NCBI GenBank assembly: GCA_964481475.1
Contig: CAYZTG010000022.1
Span: forward strand, 1-13,606
DNA: 13,606 bases
Direction of reading: 5' to 3'
Source: DUQU01 sp964481475
GTDB lineage: Bacteria > Bacillota_I > Bacilli_A > Acholeplasmatales > UBA5453
Within the stretch, counting starts at the first letter, position 1, and every line of letters begins with the position of its first letter. The position numbers and the translations under genes were made by a program. This document shows, piece after piece, positions 1 to 5,748 of this stretch. The notes below the pieces were generated by a model. The model worked only from the letters and a program-made list of their open reading frames with translations. It was not told the DNA's origin and did not search any database.

Positions 1-32
1 CCGTCAGCTAACCTCATAGGAGTAATTAAGCG
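1..32 (+). promoter_or_regulatory. 3' end of a ydaO/yuaA-type c-di-AMP riboswitch (cut by window edge)
   Basis: The first bases, CCGTCAGCTAACCTC, match as I remember it the most conserved 3' core of the ydaO-yuaA riboswitch, which binds cyclic di-AMP. The following bases (about 19-32, ending TTAAGCG) would be the 3' strand of the closing P1 helix. The class usually begins with a complementary CGCTTAA-like stretch, which would lie outside the window. The element is on the same strand as the antiporter gene and ends about 40 bases before its start. Family knowledge: most characterised members lower expression when c-di-AMP is high, and many precede potassium transport genes. Only the 3' end is visible, so the aptamer fold cannot be confirmed. 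Confidence 0.78.
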
Positions 33-72
33 TATTTTAATAATAGGCTTTTTATTTTATTTAGGAGGAATT

Positions 73-1389
73 ATGTTACTTTTATTGAAAGTTGCACTTG
101 TCTTAATTGTCGGATTTATTGGCGGTAAAATCGCTAGAAAACTAAAACTACCTGATGTTTCGGGTTATTTAGTTTTAGGGATCATTTTAGGTCCAACAAT
201 GGCATTAATATTTAGAAACTTTGGTGGTATTATTACCGGAGATGATCAAAACACTTTAAAGTTTATTAGTGAAATAGCTTTAGCTTTTATTGCTTTTTCA
301 ATCGGTAGTGAATTTAACTTTAAAGTTATGAAAAAAATTGGTAAAAAAATAAATACCATTACAATGTATGAAGTATTTTTTGCAGTTTCGGTTGTTTTTA
401 TCGTACTTTTCTTTTTACCAAAACCATCCCCAATTATGAATGGTTACGAACCATTTAGTAAGAACAACATTGCATTTGGTTTAATACTCGCATCAATGAG
501 TGCTGCAACAGCACCAGCAGCAACACTAATGGTAATGAGACAATACCGTAGTTATGGACCAGTAACTAAAACAGTTTTACCTGTGACAGCCCTTGATGAT
601 ATTTATGGAATTGTTGTCTTTGGCTTTTTTATCTCAATTGCGCAAATGCTTGTATTGACAACAAACCTTCCAATTTGGTTAGTTATCACTAAACCATTTA
701 TTGAAGTTATTGGTTCAATCCTTTTAGGTGGTATAATAGGTTGGGGACTTAGTTATCTTGCCAATAAGAAAGATCAATCAAGAGACGATTTACAAATTCT
801 CTCAATGGCCTCAGTCTTTTTAATTATTGGCTTAGTATATTTAATTAACAAGCAACTAAGTGCTTATAGTATCTCATTTTCTAACTTGTTAGCTAATATT
901 AGTTTAGGTACTATTGTGGCGAATAAAGTTAAAAAACCACGAGATACATTTAGTGCAGTTAATGACTTTACCACACCATTTTATATTTTATTTTTCACAC
1001 TAGCAGGTGCTTCACTTGATTTAGGAATTTTAAAAACAGATGTTATAATTGGTTTATTAGCAGTATTTTATATTTTAGCACGAGGCTTTGGTAAATATAT
1101 TGGTGCTCATTTAGGAGCGAGAAGAGCAAAAGCAGAAAAAGAAGTAATTAAGTATTTGGGATTAGCCCTCTTACCACAAGGAGGAGTTTCAATTGGACTA
1201 CTCGTTATAGTCTTAGCTTTAATTCCTACATTCCATCCCGTTATTTCAACAATTATTATGTTAAGTATTTTAGTCTATGAAACAACAGGACCAATTTTCG
1301 CAAAAATAGCAATTACTAAAACTGGTGAAATAGGCGGTTTAGATAGATTAGAACTATTATCCCAAATAGATGACTTAGAAGGAGTATAA
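73..1389 (+). CDS. Cation:proton antiporter, CPA2 (KefB/NhaS-like) family, membrane part only
   Basis: A 438-residue polytopic membrane protein with about 12 hydrophobic segments. It probably exchanges Na+ or K+ for protons across the cytoplasmic membrane. Family features include the N-terminal inverted repeat half with LPDVSGYLVLGIILGP (26-41), an SIGSEF segment (76-81), TALDD (172-176) with the paired aspartates typical of electrogenic CPA2 exchangers, FFTLAGASLDL (307-317) and LPQGGVSIGL (368-376). The protein ends soon after the last helix with a short acidic tail, so it lacks the TrkA-N/RCK domains of KefB. Regulation may therefore come from the PII-like protein encoded 3 bases downstream. 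The start is set by AGGAGG at 63-68. The gene lies directly behind a c-di-AMP riboswitch remnant, which fits ion homeostasis. The transported ion cannot be read from the sequence. Confidence 0.88.
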   Translation: MLLLLKVALVLIVGFIGGKIARKLKLPDVSGYLVLGIILGPTMALIFRNFGGIITGDDQNTLKFISEIALAFIAFSIGSEFNFKVMKKIGKKINTITMYEVFFAVSVVFIVLFFLPKPSPIMNGYEPFSKNNIAFGLILASMSAATAPAATLMVMRQYRSYGPVTKTVLPVTALDDIYGIVVFGFFISIAQMLVLTTNLPIWLVITKPFIEVIGSILLGGIIGWGLSYLANKKDQSRDDLQILSMASVFLIIGLVYLINKQLSAYSISFSNLLANISLGTIVANKVKKPRDTFSAVNDFTTPFYILFFTLAGASLDLGILKTDVIIGLLAVFYILARGFGKYIGAHLGARRAKAEKEVIKYLGLALLPQGGVSIGLLVIVLALIPTFHPVISTIIMLSILVYETTGPIFAKIAITKTGEIGGLDRLELLSQIDDLEGV

Positions 1390-1392
1390 AAA

Positions 1393-1743
1393 ATGGAAAT
1401 ATTATTTATTGTCTTAAATGATTTAGATTACTTAGATAAAGTAATGAAAATATTTGTAAAACTAAATGTTAGGGGAGCGACAATGCTTGATAGTGAAGGC
1501 ATGGCAAAAGCTATCTTAAAAAATGATGGTTTGAGTTTTCTATTAGAAGGGCCATTTGAAAAAATGCTACCTAAAAATATTAGTGGTTCAAAAACTATTT
1601 TTACCGTTATTCCTGATAATGAAAAGTGTAGAGAAGTAGTTAGTGAACTCCAAGAAACACTAACAGCCTCTAGTTCACAAACAATTGGCTTTATGTTTAC
1701 ATTGCCAGTTAGTGGAATCTTCCCGTTAAGGAAAAAAGAGTAA
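1393..1743 (+). CDS. PII-like small regulatory protein paired with the antiporter
   Basis: A 116-residue soluble protein. It starts with a beta strand (MEILFIVLN), then a helix, then a GATMLDSEG turn (28-36), and later SKTIFTVIPD (66-75), a helix and TIGFMFTLPVSGIF (97-110). This beta-alpha-beta pattern with a glycine-rich start to the variable loop resembles the ferredoxin-like fold of PII signalling proteins. The long uridylylated T-loop of classical GlnB is absent. Its start lies 3 bases after the antiporter stop, so the two are surely co-transcribed and probably made as a unit. PII-like proteins of this type often sit beside transporters and sense nucleotides, and PstA/DarA of Firmicutes binds c-di-AMP. 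Whether this one does is inference, though the upstream c-di-AMP riboswitch makes it attractive. The fold call is made by eye. Confidence 0.65.
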   Translation: MEILFIVLNDLDYLDKVMKIFVKLNVRGATMLDSEGMAKAILKNDGLSFLLEGPFEKMLPKNISGSKTIFTVIPDNEKCREVVSELQETLTASSSQTIGFMFTLPVSGIFPLRKKE

Positions 1744-1757
1744 GAAAATTACTCTTT
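1735..1757. terminator. Shared intrinsic terminator between the PII-like gene and yaaA
   Basis: A perfect 9-bp inverted repeat, AAAGAGTAA (1735-1743) and TTACTCTTT (1749-1757), with a 5-base loop. On the minus strand it is followed by a run of six T (complement of 1732-1737), a good terminator for yaaA. On the plus strand the tail TTTAATAAA is weaker. The stop codons of both convergent genes (1741-1743 and complement of 1749-1751) lie inside the two stem arms. Confidence 0.75.
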
Positions 1758-2447
1758 AATAAACATTAATAAATTATCTTTAGAATGTAACTTATTATAA
1801 GTAAATCCTTCTAAAGATATTTTTTTTATATTTTCAATATCTTTTATACCATTAACTAATAGATAATTAGCCATTAAACCTCTTAACTTTTTTAACGTCA
1901 TGGAAGAACCAACTAATTTATTATTTTTAACTTCTTTAAAATTTATGGAATAAATATTTTTATTATTTAAATTTAGTAAAGTACTATATTCACCTGATGA
2001 TAAGTTAATAATAATTTCTTTTTTATTAAGAAGTTCTTTATTAATATCATCATACCAATAATCTTTTAAACTAATATCTAACAATTTATCTTTAATATCT
2101 AACCTATAATAATTAATATTATCAAGAGCATTTAATAAACCATAATAAGCAGATAATATATATAAATTACTTAATTTGTCTTCATTAATACTTAAAGCAT
2201 TTAAATATTTAANNNNNNNNNNTTTGTATAAATAAATGCATTTATAATTATTATTAAATGACTTATAGTATGAATAAGTACTTAATGAAAGAGTATTACT
2301 TAAATTAAAGTTTGTTTTAAAGTCATCAATAGTATAATTTTTTAATATATTATATAGTTTTTTTGTTTTATTAATCATTAAAGGCTCTTTATTACCTTTA
2401 ATTAAGTTATTAGTAAATGTTTTACTAGGAGAAATTATTATAATCAT
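1749..2447 (-). CDS. yaaA: YaaA family (DUF328/UPF0246) peroxide-stress protein
   Basis: A 232-residue protein that aligns along its full length with YaaA. It has the N-terminal ISPSKT (5-10), ILSAYYGLLNALD (97-109), YRLDI (114-118), INLSSGEY (147-154), KKLRGLMANYL (186-196) and EGFTYN (213-218). In E. coli YaaA lowers free iron and protects DNA during peroxide stress, and the family binds DNA. Ten N bases at 2213-2222 hide residues 76-78 and part of 79. The family has G(D/E)VY here, and the remaining bases allow F, L, I or V at residue 79. The spacing fits exactly, so the gene is probably intact. A TTTCCTT complement (AAGGAAA) 8-9 bases upstream supports the start. Codon and residue use is extremely AT-biased (many N, K, I, Y) compared with the antiporter operon. 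It is shorter than the roughly 245-260 residues usual in the family. Confidence 0.88.
   Translation of the reverse strand: MIIIISPSKTFTNNLIKGNKEPLMINKTKKLYNILKNYTIDDFKTNFNLSNTLSLSTYSYYKSFNNNYKCIYLYKXXXXKYLNALSINEDKLSNLYILSAYYGLLNALDNINYYRLDIKDKLLDISLKDYWYDDINKELLNKKEIIINLSSGEYSTLLNLNNKNIYSINFKEVKNNKLVGSSMTLKKLRGLMANYLLVNGIKDIENIKKISLEGFTYNKLHSKDNLLMFIKE
2213..2222. other. Run of 10 undetermined bases inside yaaA
   Basis: Ten N bases. Reading frame and family alignment continue correctly on both sides with four codons between, so the true length here is probably about ten bases. This makes an arbitrary join between unrelated contigs unlikely. Confidence 0.95.
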
Positions 2448-2618
2448 AGTATTATTTCCTTTATAAAAATATTATTGTATAAACTAAATTTCTTAAAAAC
2501 CCAACAAGTTAATAATACAAAATAATATGTTATTTGCAAGTCTTTTATGTTTTCCCAAAAAATGTAATTTTCACAAGTTTTTAGTGTTTTTTAATATAAT
2601 TATGTATACTAAAGCAAT
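2448..2618. other. AT-rich spacer between yaaA and the small minus-strand ORF
   Basis: This 171-base stretch carries no ORF of note. On the minus strand it must hold the leader of yaaA. A possible -10 (TACAAT, complement of 2474-2479) lies close to the start, but the best upstream -35-like hexamer (TTGGGT, complement of 2499-2504) is 19 bases away, so the promoter is only weakly supported. No clear terminator for the upstream small ORF was found here, so some readthrough into yaaA is possible. Confidence 0.35.
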
Positions 2619-2849
2619 TTAACTAATAGATTTTTCTTCAATAATATATTCTAATAAATGTTCTTTATAAATGTTTGTTAGTCTTTTATATATTTTTAAG
2701 TTTTCAATTAAATGATAATCACTGCTTATATTCATTAATTCATCATTTAAAACATCTAAGAGTTNNNNNNNNNNAGATACTTTTAATATTGACACATAAT
2801 CGTTTTCGATATTATTAAAATGTTTAATTAAAATATAAATTTTTGACAT
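2619..2849 (-). CDS. Small protein of unknown function
   Basis: I do not recognise this 76-residue protein. It opens with a beta-strand-like MSKIYILIKHF, a second strand YVSILKVS (18-25), then a helix LLDVLNDELMNIS, and ends in a charged helical stretch. A beta-beta-helix start of this sort occurs in small phage or mobile-element proteins, but that is only a resemblance. Ten N bases at 2765-2774 hide residues 26-28 and part of 29. The codon for residue 29 reads NAA, so it is K, E, Q or a stop. The frame continues on both sides. A GAGG lies about 13 bases before the ATG, further than normal, and a -10-like TATGAT is at the complement of 2879-2884. It shares the strong AT bias of yaaA. It could be a real gene or a chance ORF in AT-rich DNA. 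Confidence 0.5.
   Translation of the reverse strand: MSKIYILIKHFNNIENDYVSILKVSXXXXLLDVLNDELMNISSDYHLIENLKIYKRLTNIYKEHLLEYIIEEKSIS
2765..2774. other. Run of 10 undetermined bases inside the small minus-strand ORF
   Basis: Ten N bases, the same length as the run in yaaA. The open frame is kept across it. The hidden bases could contain a stop, because the partly visible codon is NAA on the minus strand. Confidence 0.95.
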
Positions 2850-2880
2850 ATTTACTTTTATAACCTCATCTTGATCCTAT

Positions 2881-2920
2881 CATAGTAAAACTTAAAATAC
2901 TATAGTAAAATGTAAATTGA
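2881..2920. repeat. Two adjacent 20-bp imperfect direct repeats
   Basis: Copies at 2881-2900 and 2901-2920 agree at 14 of 20 positions. They share ATAGTAAAA at 2882-2890 and 2902-2910, so the period of 20 is about two helical turns. The second copy also overlaps the palindrome TACTATAGTA (2898-2907). The repeats abut a -10-like TATGAT for the minus-strand small ORF, so binding here could control it. In such AT-rich sequence some of the similarity may be chance. Confidence 0.4.
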
Positions 2921-2926
2921 TTTACA
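2911..2926. promoter_or_regulatory. Operator-like 16-bp palindrome between divergent genes
   Basis: TGTAAATTGATTTACA is a perfect inverted repeat with 7-bp arms and a 2-base centre. It lies between the divergent small ORF (minus) and the nuclease-helicase operon (plus), next to 20-bp direct repeats, as expected for the binding site of a dimeric repressor. It resembles a TnrA/GlnR box (TGTNA-N7-TNACA) but has six central bases instead of seven. The regulator is unknown. Confidence 0.45.
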
Positions 2927-2979
2927 AGAAAAAGTTATATTATTTTATAAGAATTTTTATTTATCGATCAATAAGATTT

Positions 2980-3009
2980 ATGAAATTTTATTTTTTGATA
3001 CAATATGAT
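2980..3009 (+). promoter_or_regulatory. Possible promoter of the nuclease-helicase operon
   Basis: A -10-like TATGAT at 3004-3009, followed by AAAATA, with a weak -35-like ATGAAA at 2980-2985 and an 18-base spacer. It leaves a leader of about 50 bases before the 3067 start. TATGAT is also the best -10 before the small membrane protein gene at 7316. The -35 is poor, so support rests mostly on the -10. Confidence 0.35.
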
Positions 3010-3066
3010 AAAATATAACTAAGTTTTCAAGTAGTGTTAAAAAAATGGTAAATAAGGAGACAGCAG

Positions 3067-4932
3067 ATGATTGTTTATACTAATGATATTTCTAACTTTA
3101 ATTATGATGTTGATAGTGGAGTTATTGCTGATAAAATAGTAGAGAAACTTAATGATGGTGGCTTTTCTCATAATAATCCGAGTGAGTTTAGATCATGGGA
3201 AAACTCTCTCTTATATATGAAAAATGTTTTAGATAATCCAATTATTAATTCAAGTTTACATATTGCTATTGAATACAATATTCCAAATACTTCAAAGCGT
3301 GTAGATTTTATAATTAGCGGATTAGATGAAGATGATAATCCTAAAGTTATTATTGTGGAACTTAAACAGTGGGAAAAAGCTGTTGCATCAAGTAGAGAAG
3401 ATTTAGTACTCACATATCTTGCTGGGACAGAAAGAACTGTTCCTCATCCATCATATCAAGCGTATTCTTATGCCAAAACTATTAGCAATTTCAATTCTTA
3501 TGTTGATGATGAAAAAATAGAATTAATACCATCCGCTTATCTCCATAACTTTAAAGAAGAATATAGAAAAGAATTAGAGCACAAAAAATATTTAGATATT
3601 GTAGATAAAGCTCCTTTGTTCTTAAAAAAAGACGCAATAAAACTTAGAGAATTTATTGCTAAACATGTGAAAAAATCTGATAACGGAAATTTATTATTTG
3701 AAATTGACCATGGTAAAATAAGGCCATCAAAATCTTTACAAGATGCAATAAGTTCTATGTTAAAAGGAAACGAAGAATTTTATATGATTGATGAGCAAAA
3801 AGTTGCTTTTGAAACTGTCTCAAAATTAGTAGAAGATTCCTTTGAAAATGATAATAAATATACAGTTATCATTGAAGGCGGGCCCGGAACAGGTAAAAGT
3901 GTAATAGCAATAAATCTATTGGCAAAATTTAAAGATAAGCTTGTAAATTATGTTACTAAGAATGCTGCTCCTAGAAATGTTTATTTTAATTTATTGAGAA
4001 GAGACGATTATAAATTAAATTATATTAAAAACTTATTTAAAGGTTCAGGATCATATGTAAATTCTACTAAAAATGAGTTTGATTTATTAATAGTTGATGA
4101 GGCTCATAGATTAAATGAGAAATCTGGAATGTTTAAAAATCTAGGTGAAAATCAAATTAAAGAAATTATTTATGCTTCAAAAGTTAGTGTATTTTTTATA
4201 GATGAAGATCAAATTGTAACAACATTAGACTTTGGATCAATTGATGAAATTAGAAAACAAGCTAAAAAACTAGGTAGTATAGTTATTGAAGGGGAAGACT
4301 ATAAATTGTTATCTCAGTTTAGATGTAATGGTAGTGACGGTTATTTAGCTTTTTTAGATGATATTTTAGAGATAAGAAAAACCGCTAACTATGATGGTTT
4401 TGATCTTGATTATGATATTAAAATATATGATTCGCCTACAAAAATGAAAAATGACTTAAAAAAATTAAACAAAATCAATAATAAAGCAAGAATGATTGCT
4501 GGTTATACTTATAATTGGGTATCTAAAAAAAGAGAAAACAGTGATTTATTTGACATCATTTTGGAAGATGATTTTAAAGCTCAATGGAATTTTGATTCGA
4601 CAAATACATGGGCAATAGATGAAGAATCGTTTGATCAAGTTGGTTGTATTCATACTTCACAAGGCTTAGAGTTTGATTATGTTGGAATAATTATTGGCAA
4701 AGATTTAATTTATAGAAATGGTAAAGTTTTAACAGATTACATGGCTAGAGCTAAAACCGATCAAAGTTTAAAAGGAATAAAAACAACAAAAAACTATGAT
4801 TTAGCAGATAAAATTATTAGAAACACTTATAAGACATTAATGTCTAGAGGACAAAAAGGTTGTTACGTATATTGCGAAGATAAAGAATTAAATAATTATT
4901 TAAATTTAAGAATTAAAAATATTAAGAAATAA
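3067..4932 (+). CDS. PD-(D/E)XK-like nuclease fused to DUF2075 (Schlafen-like) superfamily 1 helicase/ATPase
   Basis: A 621-residue protein with two parts. Residues about 40-140 look like a restriction-endonuclease fold: SWENSL (44-49), RVDFII with D80, and VIIVELKQW (94-102), giving the E-x-K pair E98/K100. Residues about 240-621 form a DUF2075 ATPase: Walker A GGPGTGKS (271-278), Walker B LLIVDEAH (340-347), FFIDEDQ (376-382), LLSQFRCNG (414-422), motif V-like IHTSQGLEFDYVG (528-540) and motif VI-like LMSRGQKGCYVYC (591-603). All nucleotide-binding motifs look intact, so ATP-driven movement on DNA or RNA coupled to cleavage is expected. The start has AAGGAG at 3054-3059 with good spacing. 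The next gene, 23 bases on, encodes a NERD nuclease. Proteins of this kind are often found in defence or mobile regions, but the target is unknown. Confidence 0.82.
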   Translation: MIVYTNDISNFNYDVDSGVIADKIVEKLNDGGFSHNNPSEFRSWENSLLYMKNVLDNPIINSSLHIAIEYNIPNTSKRVDFIISGLDEDDNPKVIIVELKQWEKAVASSREDLVLTYLAGTERTVPHPSYQAYSYAKTISNFNSYVDDEKIELIPSAYLHNFKEEYRKELEHKKYLDIVDKAPLFLKKDAIKLREFIAKHVKKSDNGNLLFEIDHGKIRPSKSLQDAISSMLKGNEEFYMIDEQKVAFETVSKLVEDSFENDNKYTVIIEGGPGTGKSVIAINLLAKFKDKLVNYVTKNAAPRNVYFNLLRRDDYKLNYIKNLFKGSGSYVNSTKNEFDLLIVDEAHRLNEKSGMFKNLGENQIKEIIYASKVSVFFIDEDQIVTTLDFGSIDEIRKQAKKLGSIVIEGEDYKLLSQFRCNGSDGYLAFLDDILEIRKTANYDGFDLDYDIKIYDSPTKMKNDLKKLNKINNKARMIAGYTYNWVSKKRENSDLFDIILEDDFKAQWNFDSTNTWAIDEESFDQVGCIHTSQGLEFDYVGIIIGKDLIYRNGKVLTDYMARAKTDQSLKGIKTTKNYDLADKIIRNTYKTLMSRGQKGCYVYCEDKELNNYLNLRIKNIKK

Positions 4933-4955
4933 AAAATGGGAAAGAGGTTTTTAGT

Positions 4956-5675
4956 ATGTGGGTATTTTTAGTTATTTTGGTTGTTATTGTTATCTTTTTT
5001 AGAACACCTCAAGGAAAAGGAATAATTGGTGAAATAAAAGTAAGAATAGCTTTAGTAAAAAATAAAGAAGATAAAAAATATGTTATTAACAATATTATAG
5101 TTGTTAATGACGGTAAATCAAGTGAAATAGATCATATTGTTCTTAAAAAAACAGGAATTTTTGTAATAGAAACAAAAAATTATTCAGGACAAATTTATGG
5201 TGGAGAAAATGAGCTTAATTGGACGCAAACTTTAAGTTATGAAAAAGTGAAAAACAGTTTTTACAATCCTATTTTACAAAACAGAACACACATCTATCAA
5301 TTAAGTAAAATATTAGAAAGAAATGATTGTTTCGTTTCATTGATTTCTTTTCCTAAAGCAGATTTAAAAACTAAAACTGTAACTCATGTTGGTAATATAA
5401 GAAGCGTTAAAAACGAAATAAATAAGAAGAAGAAAGAATTATTAACAACTGAAGAATTAAATTATTATTATAGTATTTTATTAGAATTAAAAGGTAGCCC
5501 TAAAAGAAAAAGAAGAGATCACGTTAAAAGTATAAAAAAAATGAAATCTGATATAGAAAACAATATCTGTCCTAGATGTGGCAGAGAACTTGTTATTAGA
5601 AAAGGTAGATATGATAGTTTTTATGGATGTTTAGGATATCCCGAATGTACATTTAAAAAGAAGATAACTAATTAG
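4956..5675 (+). CDS. Membrane-anchored NERD-domain nuclease with topoisomerase-type zinc finger
   Basis: A 239-residue protein with an N-terminal membrane segment (2-15). A NERD (nuclease-related) domain follows, with GEIKVR (25-30), SEIDHIVL (56-63) and FVIETKNYSGQIYGG (69-83), so E26, D59, E72 and K74 form the PD-(D/E)XK-like site. NPILQNRTHIYQL (104-116) is also typical of the domain. A basic linker (about 180-195, rich in K and R) leads to a C4 zinc finger, C205, C208, C225 and C231, of the type found at the C-terminus of topoisomerase I, which binds single-stranded DNA. It follows the nuclease-helicase gene by 23 bases with AGAGG at 4943-4947, so the two form an operon and may act in one process. 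NERD proteins are linked to DNA processing, but no precise role is established. The membrane anchor would place this one at the inner face of the membrane. Confidence 0.85.
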   Translation: MWVFLVILVVIVIFFRTPQGKGIIGEIKVRIALVKNKEDKKYVINNIIVVNDGKSSEIDHIVLKKTGIFVIETKNYSGQIYGGENELNWTQTLSYEKVKNSFYNPILQNRTHIYQLSKILERNDCFVSLISFPKADLKTKTVTHVGNIRSVKNEINKKKKELLTTEELNYYYSILLELKGSPKRKRRDHVKSIKKMKSDIENNICPRCGRELVIRKGRYDSFYGCLGYPECTFKKKITN

Positions 5676-5699
5676 GATTTTTCCTAATTTTTTATTTTT
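5670..5699 (+). terminator. Intrinsic terminator of the nuclease operon
   Basis: AATTAGGA (5670-5677) pairs with TCCTAATT (5682-5689) around a TTTT loop and is followed by a T-rich tail. The NERD gene's stop codon (5673-5675) is inside the 5' arm. Confidence 0.8.
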
Positions 5700-5728
5700 G
5701 CATAAAAAGGCTTATATTGTTGTAAAAT
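5698..5728 (+). promoter_or_regulatory. Probable promoter of the EEP-ogt operon
   Basis: -35-like TTGCAT at 5698-5703 and -10-like TAAAAT at 5723-5728 (spacer 19), or TGTAAA at 5721-5726 (spacer 17). It starts right after the preceding terminator and ends about 20 bases before the gene start. Confidence 0.45.
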
Positions 5729-5748
5729 AATAAGTAAGAGGTGGTTAG

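Noticed and set aside
2213..2774. N runs as arbitrary joins between unrelated contigs
   Set aside because: YaaA family alignment runs across the first gap with exact spacing, and the second also keeps its frame.
2911..2926. TnrA/GlnR nitrogen-control box
   Set aside because: The spacing is six central bases rather than seven, and the neighbouring genes have no nitrogen role, so only a generic operator is claimed.
3168..3413. Minus-strand open frame of 81 codons inside the nuclease-helicase gene
   Set aside because: It lies wholly opposite the conserved nuclease domain, shows no domain, and mirrors the coding frame on the other strand.
2619..4932. Toxin-antitoxin pair made of the small ORF and the adjacent large gene
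   Set aside because: The genes are divergent, the large protein is a 621-residue helicase, and the small one shows no antitoxin motif.
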